A stretch of DNA of 64,000 bases, taken from positions 1 through 64,000 of the forward strand of contig JAKJXP020000113.1 of the NCBI GenBank assembly GCA_022225965.2. The letters are read 5' to 3'. How positions within the stretch are numbered: position 1 is the first letter of the stretch; every line of letters begins with the position of its first letter. Shown piece by piece: positions 50,201-61,195 of the stretch. A program made the translations under genes and the position numbers. The notes beneath the pieces were generated by a model. The model was not told where the DNA came from. It did no database searches and was given only the letters and a program-made list of their open reading frames with translations. Origin of the DNA: Diatrype stigma (lineage: Eukaryota; Ascomycota; Sordariomycetes; Xylariales; Diatrypaceae).

Positions 50201-52937
50201 CTTTTCCGGCGCGATTCTTATTAAATGGCATAGGGCGGTCGGAGAATTCCTTAATTAAGGCAAAATATTAGCTTTTGCTAGCAATCGAAATTTATATTGC
50301 ATTTGTATTTGGCATAATGTTTTAAAAAATATGCTTAGCGTATCGATTAAAAATAAAGGCAGTATCGAATTTGGATTGCTTAATAAAGGGAAATATAATT
50401 ATGTAATAATAAAAGGCTTAATCGGAAAAGCATGCGGCGATTATTTATTGGTTATTATTAAATTTATGATTCGAAGGAATATTGTTATATTCCTTATTAA
50501 ATTTTAAGTTCGTATCGTTAATTTCTTCGTATTCGGCTAGGAAAGTGGCGTAGTTATTTTTTCGGCCTTTTTTGCGATTTCTTTATTAGATATAAGCGTC
50601 CTTTTGTTTTTTTTCGATATGCTTAATAAACCAATAGCTTTCTTTTTTATATACCTAATACTTGCGTTTTTATATACGGATTAAGCGTTTATCGTTATTA
50701 TACCGGTTTTTTCGATTATTGCGATAATATTTACGGTCGACGTAATATTAGCTAAATTCGTTATCGTCGTCGTTATTATTATTTTTATTAACCAAATATT
50801 GCCGCAATATATTTTTAAGATTTTTATGGGTACTAATAAATATACGAAGCTTATTAATTATGTTTTTAAACTTAATAAAAGGTTCGAAAAAAGCGTATTG
50901 GAATTAAAATACGTTGCGGCATATATAATAAATTGCGGCAATAAATTATTATTTCTTTTTAAAGTTAAGTCTTAATGCTTTTTGGTATAAAGAAAATTTA
51001 TCGAGCATAATCTGGAATATTTTTAAATTCGATTTGTCATAATTGTTTTTATCGGCTTTGGTTTCGAAAAAAATAATTAAAGTTTAATTAAAATAATATT
51101 AAACCTTATTTTGTTTCGTATTAAAGTAACGTTTTATAACGAAATATATATCGATAAAGTATTAATGGCGAAATATATTATATAAAAAATAAATAGCAGT
51201 TCGTTTTAATAAAATGGTTAAAAATACGGCGTAAAACTGGATTTAATAAATATCCGTAATATAATAAACGTTTAGGAAAAATTTAAACTTATTCTTTAAA
51301 ATGTTATATATTTTTTCTATGTAATTGTTTTTTTATTCCAGGCTTTTTTGAAATATCCGATAATAGTTGGTAAATACATTTTATTTTAAATTCGTGCCGG
51401 CGGAATATTATAATACGTTAATTAAGTTTAATTATCGACCGGCATAAGAATTAATTTTGGCATAGGCAATGGTATTATCAGGAAAAAGAAACCGGAACTT
51501 CTTAGTAGTCCTAAGGAATTTAAGGGACCGGATAATTCTTATTTTCCGTTTAAAGGTCCGGAAAAAAGGTTTGGTTATTAACCGGGTTTTAATGGAAGTT
51601 AATATTTTGGGGTTTAAAAATGTCTTAAAAGGGGTACATATGAAAATCCAATTTGGAATGGTTTTAAAGGGGGCATGTTTTTTTTGGTTAAATCGTTTGT
51701 TTCGATCGTTAAATACGGCGATACGTAAGGATTTTTTTGTTTTAACATATAAAAGGCCCATGAATTATATGCCGTATTATAATTTATATATAAATAATTA
51801 AGATACGGGAAAAATCCTATTAAAGGGTATCTTAATTAAATTGGGTATTTCGGAAACGGTTAGCCATAATATTCCTAAAACGGCGGGAGCGGTTATTATT
51901 GGTTAAGGCGAAGATTAAGGCAAAAATCGACGCGTAAGCCTAAACGTTAATTAATACGAAGATTAAGGCGTTAATTCGAATGGTTAAAATTCCCTTTAAA
52001 CCTAAACGATAATTTTTAAGAACCTTGGATATTACAAGCCCTAAAAAAAACTATTGGTTCGGGTCGAATTAAAACTAAATTTAAAATACAAAACGGCGCG
52101 GCAAAATTAAATTATAAAATGAAAAAAAATTAAATGGTTCGCTTATTAATATATATAATAATTTGGAACGAATTTGGCTTTAAAGGCGTTTCGGAAAATA
52201 TACGGTCCTTTAATCGGTTTCGATTATTAACATTCTTTATATTAATACGTTAAGCCATTTGGCCTTAATTGTTTTTAATTCCTTTATGTTCCAAATAAGG
52301 AATATTTTCGTAATAACGAAATCGGCAAAAGCCTTATTAAACTTAATATTGCCCTTATTAATATAAATCTTTTGTTATATAAATGCATTTTTTAAATTAA
52401 TCCGTAATAGAAATGGCATTATTTTAAAGTTTTTTGCTATATAACCCTATAACCGACCCTAATAATTTTCGAACGTTTTTTTCGAATATTCGAACGTTAA
52501 GAATATTTAAGTTTATATTTTCGAAATTAACCAGTATTATTAATACTTATATTAACTTTTAACGGTAATTTGTTATTTCCGGATCGAATTTTTCTTAATT
52601 AATTATTATCGGATTAAAATAATTAAATATTATTAATAAGCGATTCGTAATAATAGAAATTAATTTAAGCAGTTATGCTTAAATTTTTAAAATAACAGGA
52701 TCGAATCTTAAAGGATTATTAAAAAGGCTTATTCGTATATTATTAACAGCACTTTAAATCGAGATTTCGGCCTATTTATGTTTCGACATAACTATTAACG
52801 AAAATAACGATAAGAATAAGATTCGAAATATAAGCATATAAAAGTAAAAACAAATTATAATATTATTACGATATCTTTAATATCGTAATAATAACTTTTT
52901 TATTTTATTAATTTATATTACTATTATTTAATAATAT

Positions 52938-53124
52938 TAATTAATATTAATAAATACGTACGTATAATTAAAAAAAGCAAATAATAATTAAGTAAAACGG
53001 TTATGTATTAAAGTATTTAAAATAGGAAAAAGCCTATTTAAGGAATTACGGACGAAAGCCTATAATTATATAGGTTAGCTTACTTACGTAATTGCAACGC
53101 GTGCTAACGCGTTGGGTACAACCA
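52938..53124 (-). repeat. 5' LTR of the copia element
   Basis: In minus-strand sense it begins TGGTTGTACCCAACGCG and has a TATATAA stretch about 55 bp in, a likely promoter element. It matches 46987-47173 over its full length. Confidence 0.85.
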
Positions 53125-53331
53125 TTAGGTAGGCCTTTAATACGTGAGGCCCCCCCGATCCGGAGGAGCACAAGAGCCCAAGTGTTAAATGCCAGCTTTA
53201 GGTGGTTAGTACGTACAGCTTTTAATAGCTGTAAGTACGGAAAACCTTCCAGTGGCAGGTGCCAGGTGCGCAGAAGCTTCGCATCGCCAGGTGCCAGGTG
53301 CCCAAAAGCTTCCAGTGCCAGTTGCCAACGG

Positions 53332-53387
53332 CCCCCCCCCCCCCCCCACCCCCCCCCCCCCCCCTCCTTGGGGGGGGGGAGGGGGGG
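53332..53387. repeat. C-run / G-run inverted repeat
   Basis: Sixteen C, A, sixteen C, TCCTT, ten G, A, seven G. The two arms are complementary and each could also form i-motif or G-quadruplex structure. Preceding sequence (53240-53330) has repeated CCAGGTGCCAGGTGC and AGAAGCTTC units. Open frames across this run are low-complexity artefacts. Confidence 0.9.
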
Positions 53388-53792
53388 CTTTTCCATTCCG
53401 GCAGACCCGTAATTCCGTATAATACACCCAATCACGGCCCTTACAGCCTAGGTGGCTTACGTAAGCTAGGTGCCTTATATTAGTTAAGTGGCTTTTACTT
53501 AGCTGTTATAAGCCACTTACCTGCTGCTACTTATTTGTTGCTACCTATCTGTTATTACCTACTTGCTACCATTTACCTATTGCCACCTACCTGTTGCTAC
53601 CTACCTGCTGCCACCTAGCCCTTCGATTGGGTATATTCTTTATATATATGGGTCACTTACTTATATCAATACTAATAGCTGCTGGCACTTATAACTGCAC
53701 CTATTATTATAAGTCACTTAATTATTATAAGCCCTTTAGCTATTATAAGCCCCTAACTAATGGCAGCCACTTAGCTTATGTAATTCGCTAAG

Positions 53793-54340
53793 TGGCTACC
53801 ATCCGCTAGGTGGCTTGCAATAATAGGTGCAACAATAGGTGCAATTATAAGTGGCAGCAATTACAGGTCGGCGACCCACATAAACTGAGGATGCACCCAA
53901 TTAGCGGGCCAGTATTACAGCAGGTAGGTAGGTAGCAGCAGGTAGGTAAGTGGCAGTAGGTAGGTAAGTGGCAGCAGGTAGGTAAGTGGCAGCAGCAGTT
54001 CGACCGCTTACGTAAGCTAAGTGGCTTGCAACAGCTAGGTGCAACAGTAGGTGCAATTATAGGTGGCAGCAATTATAGGTCGGTGACCCATATAAACTGA
54101 GGATGCACCCAATTAGCGGGCCAGTATTGCAGCAGGTAGGTACTAGGTAGGTGGCAGCAGGTAGGTAGGTGGCAGCAGCAGTTCGGCCGCTTACGTAAGC
54201 TAGGTGGCTTGCAATAGTCAGGTGCAACAGTAGGTGCAATTGTAGGTGGCAGCAATTACTGGTCGGCGACCCACATAAACTGAGGGTGCACCCAATCAGC
54301 GGGCTAGGATTGCAACAGGTAAGTAGGTGGCAGCAGGGCG
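53793..54340. repeat. Three tandem copies of an approximately 180-210 bp GGCAGCAGGTAGGTA-rich repeat
   Basis: A shared landmark (TAAACTGAGG) recurs at 53881, 54093 and 54276, so the spacings are 212 and 183 bp. Each copy has GTGGCAGCAATTA, GGTCGGCGACCCA, GCACCCAATTAGCGGGC and several GTAGGTGGCAGCAG units, whose number differs between copies. Related GTTGCTACCTACCTGC units precede it at 53520-53620. The nature of the repeat family is unknown. Confidence 0.85.
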
Positions 54341-55297
54341 GCCAGCTCCAACTAATAGGTAGGTGGCAGGGCCTGCTCCAATTAAGTGGCACTATGACAG
54401 AAGCTAGCCATTTACGGTTTGGGTTGGGCCATAGGCTAGCTGCATTGGGCCTAGTGCGGGCCATTTACAGGTTAAAGCAGACGCTAAGCTAGCCCGTTAA
54501 AGCCTAGCCCGTACCGGCACTAGCCGCTTTAGGAGTGCACGGGCCGCTATGCGCATATTGAGTTACTTTCCTATTTGGGACAGCCGACTCCACCCAACTC
54601 CCATAGAAAAAAAAGCGACACAATAACCCTTCGTTTCACCACGGTATAAGTAAGCTTAAACCTACGTTAACACTTGGGCACGGCGTATAACGTAATTGCG
54701 ACCAATCTGGTAGTTAATGGAGGACCTCTAAATGGAAGCCCTATTTTCCACGCTTTAAATGGCAACGGCGGCTCGGAATTAGGCGGAGACTTGCATATCG
54801 TTGGAATCGTCGGATTCTGGAAATGAAGATGGTAAGTTTCCTTTTCGATGGATGAAGGGAAGAAAGGGGGTTATATAAACGAATAAATCAATAAAGGGAT
54901 AAAAACGCGTTCGCGAAATTAATAAATTATCTGGCACCTAAGTAGGGCTGCCCAGGGAGGGGTAATTAATCTTAATATAACTGTCTTAAGCCCATTATTA
55001 AGGCATAACTGACGATAACACCATTGGCCGTAAGATGCATCCGCGCATCGACTGGTTGGTCTTGATGTAGGGCCTCAATCTCAGACCTCCATTTCTAGAT
55101 GAAACCGTTAGATATATTCATGTTCACGATTTCCTCCATTGTATGCCTTGAGATACTGAGTTGCCCAGATAGCGCTTCGAATCATAAACTACGAAATTGC
55201 AGCCAAGTTGACCCCTTCGAACTGGAGTCGTCAAGTAGCCAGAAGCGGGATATAATTCGAGGAGTTTGGAAATAGCCAGACTCCATGCTCGCGAGTC
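54341..55297. other. Intergenic, repeat-derived to unknown
   Basis: Part carries GGGCCAT/CTAGCC-rich repeat-like sequence (54400-54540). The rest has no recognised coding content. Confidence 0.4.
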
Positions 55298-55717
55298 ATG
55301 GCTTTGCTGGTACCTGATGGTCTTGCGGCTGCACTCCGGCTTTTCTTTGCTACAGCTTCGCAAGTAATCTACTTCGACGTCCTCTATGCAACACAAGACA
55401 GCGTTGATAATGCGAGTATTGGCGTCAAGTCGTTGGCCGTCCTCGCAGGGACCAGAGTGCAGGTATTGCTTTCCATTTTCGATGTGATGTAAGTCGTGTT
55501 CCTTCCTCTTAATGCCATAAGAACCCAGTTATCCAAGGAATTCGGGATTTTGGGTATTGGTGTGTGGATAATCAATATTTCGTACCACATTCATTCGCTG
55601 GATATCAACATTCCTGAGTCGAGCAGTCGCATTCGAAAGACAAATATTAGGCTCGGGCTATACCTGCCGAGGGTTTCGATCGCGGAGCTTTGCATTCACC
55701 TAGGTGTATTTAGGTAA
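55298..55717 (+). pseudogene. UbiA-type prenyltransferase C-terminal relic
   Basis: The plus-strand frame from 55298 reads VIYFDVLYATQDSVDNASIG followed by VKSLAVLAGTRVQVLLS, the second Asp-rich motif of UbiA prenyltransferases (typically YD-IYA-QD-EDD-IGVKS). After a TAA at 55490 the same frame continues as a membrane-like stretch (ILGIGVWIINISYHIHSLDI) and an ending like the normal UbiA C-terminus. The N-terminal half, with the first Asp-rich motif, is absent upstream, where repeats begin. GTAAGT at 55489 could be a donor, but no acceptor restores frame. UbiA enzymes prenylate aromatic acids; this copy is probably dead. Confidence 0.65.
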
Positions 55718-56532
55718 CGTTTCACCAGCAATCGAATAGGGAACGGTGTAGGTACTATTTCATCTGTAGTATTGAGATGATCAAGCGTGAGCTGATGATT
55801 CGTAAGCAAACTTATTGTCATTTAGAAGGAAGGTTTCGATCTCTCGATTAAGGAGATGAAGAAATAGGGGGTGCCAAGCCACTACATAGGTAGCATTTGT
55901 TATACGGTATTAGGTAATCTTAGCTCTCCTATTTAGGTTCAATGTTGCCGACAATCTTGGTGTAAGACAGTTATATGCTCTATGAATGATGATAACAGAT
56001 TTTATTTGGAAAGACTCCCTATTCGCTTCAGGTCCAATGCACTCGCGATGGTAATGACAATGTAACAGCCCGGATAAGCATAAGGTAACCTTATCATCCC
56101 GTTAGATGGATTCTCTAGGTTTTCTTTCAGGAAGGTGAGCACGATCACACACTCATGTAACGGCTGGATTTCCCCGGGCAGAGCCAACTATACGGGGAAA
56201 AGGTGAGGAGCCGAGCCAGATGTAGATAGTTGCGCAACAACTGAATACAACCTAATGTTTCACTGAGGTACTTCTGTCAGAGAGCACGTAATGACACTCG
56301 TGAGGTCAGGATGAACATGAATTATGTACCTATTCCACATTCCCGAAGTCTCATCATCTGTTGCTTGGCTGAGGAGCCCTCAGTGAAAGGTAATGGACGC
56401 ATAATGCTTCATCCAAGTTCACCCTGTCCGTGCAAATGCATTGAATACTGATTCCTCATCTGGATGACCTTGTCAGAGCAACTAAGCATGAGCAGAGCGT
56501 AGGTACCCAGCCCCATGAAGGTCTTCCGCGTC
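55718..56532. other. Intergenic
   Basis: About 815 bp. No gene or repeat is recognised. Confidence 0.4.
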
Positions 56533-57210
56533 TCACTTAAGAACGATGACGATACCTGCATTCCTATCAGATTTCACCAATTTCGCCCCTCTCTCACCCT
56601 CGCCCGTTGCCGCATCGCTCCTTCTCTTTTTCATCGTTGCCACTACTGTAGCCGACGACGGTGACGATACGCCGTCATCCTCCTTTCCTGGTTTGCTTTT
56701 CGCGGGAGTGTCGTCCCCCAACAGCTTCATGGCCTTAACGTGGACCTCATAGTGAGCCAGGCGCCGTGGATGGCGCCGCACTCGCGGAGCAGCGCGATGG
56801 TGAGCCCCAGGATCTCGTCGAGGACCGTCGTCACGAGACCGCCGTACGCTACGCCGGGGAACCCGCTGACACTAGGCCCGAGTGCGACTAAAAACCTCAG
56901 TTCGTCGACGTCGGCGTCGGCAGAGGTGCTTAGATGATCACTAGGAGGAGGACCCCGAGAGCTTTCATTGCTTCTGTTCTTGCTGCTGCGGCGGCTTCTG
57001 GTAGTAAGTCACCATGGCAAGGCTAGCTCCCGGGCTATTCAGTGTCTTGGCGAAGAGGCCGTCCTCGGCCGGATGGCAGACGGTCGGCCGTACCGGCCGC
57101 CATACCGTTGTGCCCGGGTCGCTGAGGATGGCAGCGCACCACGGGATCGTGGCGAAGTACCTCATTTCCGGACAGTCTGAATCCCGGCGAGGTGACGATG
57201 TAGAACCCAT
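56533..57210 (-). pseudogene. PaaI/4HBT-type thioesterase relic
   Basis: On the minus strand, 57210-56965 reads MGSTSSPRRDSD, then LFAKTLNSPGASLAMVTYYQ KPP and stop. A second frame (about 56935-56755) continues with DADVDELRFLVALGPSVSGF and PGVAYGGLVTTVLDEILGLT, the hot-dog helix motif of PaaI-like thioesterases (normally HGG-ATLLDE-G). The two parts are one frame apart with no usable intron between them. The usual C-terminal beta strands are missing and replaced by unrelated Lys/Ser/Asp-rich sequence. It is probably a frameshifted, truncated gene, though a sequencing error in the CAG-rich linker is possible. The family hydrolyses acyl-CoA or acyl-ACP thioesters. Confidence 0.6.
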
Positions 57211-58653
57211 CTTGCCTTAACAGCATCGGCCTTTGCCACGTTGGCCCTCCTTTCCCTCTTTTTTCTTTGTCTTTCTTTATTTTGAATATCCACCCCATGG
57301 CTTACAAATAGTCATTGGAATACATCTCACCACATCACCCTTGAGGCTACACAAGCCGAGGTTCCGGATCAGCGCATACATAAGGCCGTGTAGGTATTGA
57401 TACGAAAGTTAACTTTCGGATTTCAGGCCAGATGACAGGATTCAGCATGTCTTGTTCAAGATCACGTCTACTCCCATTGGCGTTAAATGATGAACCAACC
57501 ATTAGGTATGGAGAATCATGAGTTGTCTTTCGAGTATGTGCTTAACTCAATGAACAAACCAATGCTATGCAAAGTATATCCATGGCAATAGGCTCCATGA
57601 AAGTGGTGAAGACTTCAATGATGTTCTGGCCTGGCAGTTCTGCTCGAGGTTCATGTTGTAATCGTTGGTAAGTAGTTAACTATAACGTATCGCCTCTATC
57701 ATCACCAACACGGGCATCTATGCCAAGAGGCGGGTATCGATGATATCCTAGTATCTATTAATTAGCAATGACTCGTGTGCGGTGCGCCACTGATAGCCGA
57801 TAGCATCGTCTTTCCCTTTGTCAACAACCCTTGCTATCCTCTCGGATTAATACTCCCGAAGGATCGGTATTGCTTGTCTTATCTTGTTGTCGTATTAGAG
57901 ACGGCACAGATGCGAGATGCCCGGGCTAGTGCGCCGGAGACAGGGGCATGAGGGGTTGATCGTCGCTATAACGGGCCTTGGATATTGTATAATACCTGCT
58001 ATACTGTACCAAGCTTACGTACATACAGGACATGCATACATAGAGACCTCCTGCACCCCTTGTCGCCTCTTATCAACAACCACTGACCTGTCGGCGGCAT
58101 TTATACTTCGTATCTTGCCCTAAGACGGATTTCGACTGGTTCGAAGCCACTTGCAAGTTGCAGGTGAACGAACGCACCGGCACTTGTTACGAATCCATTA
58201 TTATGGTGATGGGGAGTGTGCTCTGGCGGGATGATGGAGGGTCTGGGCGGTCGATTCGTCGTTATAAACATTTCCCCAATCCCCTCAAGCCGCCGGTTAC
58301 TACATACCTGTTTGGGTATGTAGCTAGGCTACTGGTGAGACCTTATTGGAGATAGACATAGATTTCCGAGAACCATGTCATGATCCGATATCATGTGGCT
58401 CTTATCTATACATAGTTCTTGTTCCAGAGTAGCTGCGCCGTGGACGCTGCGGGGGGTGGCGGCAGGGATCTGCAATCCTCGGTGATATGAGGAGAGAGCG
58501 AGAGCATGATCCGCACCTCCATGTGTTGTGTACATACATGAATAAACCTCGTCCGGGACAATTTAATGTTGTAGTGCGTCCGTGTGCTCTCCTGTCCTGT
58601 GTAACAACGACGACGACGTTGGCTCACGTAGCAAAGGACAGACATCGACAACC
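57211..58653. other. Intergenic, promoter side of the permease gene
   Basis: About 1.4 kb with no recognised gene. The final few hundred bases are the likely promoter of the permease. Confidence 0.4.
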
Positions 58654-61195
58654 ATGGGGGAAAAGCTTGATATCACTGCCTCCCCGGCAGAGGTGAAGTC
58701 GGCTTCCGACCTCCCTGACGACATGAAGAAAGACCCGGAGAAGGCTGGCGACATCGTTGGGGCGAACAGCGAAGAGAGCAGCGTAATCGGCAGTGGCGGC
58801 GAGATCTACGCCGCGGGAGAATGTTAGTTTATTCGTAGTAAATTCCAATGATTGGGACTTATTAACTAACATGAACTGATAAAAAGCACAACAATACACC
58901 GAGGAAGAGTACAAGAAGCTCAAGAGGAAAATCGACAGATATCTGCTCCCCCTGATGTGGCTTTGCTATGGCATACAGCAGTCTGACAAGACGTCTATCA
59001 GCACCCAGGCCACATTTGGCCTCAGAGATGTACGCGGAGCCTACTATGCCAGTGTTCCATTGATATTTCATGTTGCTAATGCCGGAGTGCTCCAAATAGG
59101 ATACTGGTCTCGTGGGCCAGCAATACTCCTGGCTGACAACGGCCTTCTATATCACATACATGTGTTTCGAATTCCCTTCGAACATGATATTGCAGGTGAG
59201 TGGCTTTGCCTCTCTTCTATGAGATGCTGCAGCAGTTCCCTGCGTAGTGAGTAACTACTGACTTGGGGGATTCTGTGATTTAGAGGTATCTCATGGGCCG
59301 CACCCTATCCATCTATATGCTCTGCTGGGGCGTCGTTGTCCTGTGCATCGGGTTTGGACAGAACTTCAAGCAGCTCATTACGCTCAGGGCGCTCCAGGGG
59401 GTGTTCGAGGTAGGTACATCAGGCGCTTGCCTTCCCCCTATTGGAAACTCGTTGTCATCGTCAAGCTAAGCTGCTGATATCATCCACCTTCCATTCAGTG
59501 CTGCATATCGCCCGGCTTCGTCCTGGTCATCGGATCATGGTACACGACCCACGAGCACGCGTCGCGCTCGCTCGTCTTCCTCAGCGCCAACGCCGGCTTC
59601 GGCATCATCTCCAGTCTCATCCTGTACGGCATCGGCTCGGTGCAGCATGAACACCCCGAGTTCCAGGCATGGAGGTACATGTCCTACGTGAGTTATCTGA
59701 TCTGCTGTGGCCCTTACGTGCCTACATTGGTTATATGTTTGCTTGCTTGCTCTGACATGGCAACAGTTCCTCGGCCCCCTGACCATCCTCGTCGGACTGC
59801 TCTGCCTGGCGTTTCTCGGGACGCCGTCCGAGGTGCGCTGGCTGTCGCCCGAGGAGAAGCGGATGGCTAACGCGCGCATCGCGCACAACAACACGGGACA
59901 CGACCGGACCGGCATCAAGGAGTGGAAGTGGAAGCATGTCCGGGAGTGCCTGATCGACCCTTGTGTAAGTCCAAATCCCAGAGAAAACATTCTGATCACA
60001 CGCTCTGGTCGAGGCTCCAATGGTCTTTCGTTTTGCTGATATCATATCGCGGCTTCCCTCATCAGTTCTGGTTTGCCGGCATCAACGCGTTCCTGAGCTG
60101 TGTGCCGAACGGCGGCATCACCACGTTCTCATCCATCATTAACACAAACCTCGGATTCAGTAAGCTTTTCTCCTCATATCACCTGACTCCGTCTCTTCGA
60201 GAGGGGTGTGGGAAGAGAAATATCTGGACAAATCCAGACAGTCGATGCTGATGTATCTCGTGTGCGCGCAATCTAGCCAACCTCGAGGTAATCCTGTTGG
60301 ACATCCCCCGACAGCTGACCTCGGTTCTGTACTTCGTGCTGATCGGGCTGATCACGAGTCGGTGGAAGAACCTCCGGATGTGGTTCATGATGTTCTCGAC
60401 CGTGCCCCCGTTCGTCGGCTTCATCGTTATGTCGATGCTGCCGAACGAGCCGCAATACAAATGGACCAAGTGGGGAGGGTAAGGAAATGGAGGAATAAAC
60501 CCGTTCTTCACACTCACACACACACACGCTTACTTGAATGTACGAAACAGGTACTTCATGACCGTGCCATGCGTCGTCAGCTTTTTCCTAGCGTTGACCT
60601 TGATTCCGTCCAACGTCGCGGGACGCACCAAGCGGACGCTGACGTCGTCCTTCACCTTCGTCGCTTACTGCGTGGGGAACATGGTCGGGTCGCAGATCTT
60701 CAAGGCCAAAGACGCTGTACGTTATGCTTGGGCTCCGTAGCACCCCTCCCTAATTCCTAACTCCCTCCCTCTCGAACAGAGTTGTATATTTGTTTGTCAC
60801 ATGCGCAAACCAGTTCGACTAACGATAGAGGTCTATAGCCCCGGTACCTTCCCGGCACACTCGGTTGCGCCATCTGCTTCGCGCTCGAGTTCTTTACAAT
60901 CGTCCTCTGGCGCCTCGTGCTGGTGCTGCGGAACCGGCGGCGCGACCGCAAGCAGCGCGAGGAAGGGCTCAGCGAGGATGAAAGATTGGCCAAGGGCAAG
61001 GAACTTGGGCAACAAGATTACACCGACTTTGAGAACCCTTATGTAAGTTCCCCCTGTTTCGGTTTTTCTTCTTCCTTTCCTTGCCCCCCCCCCCCCCTTT
61101 TTTTTTTTCTTTTCTTCTTTTTTACACCGCGAGGATAAACGTTCAGATTGCTGACTTCAACACACACGATGCTGCAGTTCCGATATACCTTGTAG
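58654..61195 (+). CDS. Dal5-like allantoate/anion permease (MFS, ACS family)
   Basis: Predicted 534 aa in eleven exons: 58654-58822, 58887-59029, 59100-59195, 59284-59409, 59499-59687, 59767-59964, 60066-60159, 60277-60478, 60551-60716, 60839-61042 and 61178-61195. The last exon holds only FRYTL and stop. After a hydrophilic N-terminus come the family blocks KIDRYLLPLMWLCYGIQQSD, GQQYSWLTTAFYITYM, RYLMGRTLSIYMLCWGVVVL, CCISPGFVLVIGSWYT, GTPSEVRWLSPEEKRMA, AGINAFLSCVPNGGITTF, NVAGRTKRTLTSSFTFVAYC and the ending DYTDFENPY. This is the anion:cation symporter family, importing allantoate, ureidosuccinate or similar organic anions. The exact substrate is unknown. All junctions keep frame, so the gene looks active. 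Confidence 0.93.
61084..61108. repeat. C14-T11 homopolymer run within an intron
   Basis: Fourteen C followed by eleven T in the last intron of the permease gene, upstream of its acceptor, acting as an extreme polypyrimidine tract. Confidence 0.9.

Larger units (their letters stand above)
46987..53124 (-). mobile_element. Ty1/copia-type LTR retrotransposon, RIP-inactivated
   Basis: A 6.1-kb element flanked by two direct repeats of equal length (187 bp), beginning TGG and ending CA in minus-strand sense. Reading the minus strand, the degraded polyprotein has copia order: a protease-like segment (about 50190), the GAG-pre-integrase zinc-binding region (LRRLYIRFDYSFINKLYN, about 49930), integrase, then reverse transcriptase and RNase H. 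Very low CA/TG and high TA content with retained CG fits RIP. No intact reading frame remains and no target-site duplication was seen. Confidence 0.85.

Noticed and set aside
51432..51801. About 110-residue frames on both strands inside the copia element
   Set aside because: Lys/Phe/Ile-rich frames left by RIP in the gag region; no intact protein is implied.
53046..53483. Several overlapping frames rich in Pro or Gly around the C/G runs
   Set aside because: They arise from homopolymer translation in several frames on both strands.
53845..54464. Cys-rich minus-strand open frames (CCHLPTCCHLPTCC) across the tandem repeats
   Set aside because: They are direct translations of GGTAGGTGGCAGCAG units, with no start context or splice support. 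Repeat artefact.
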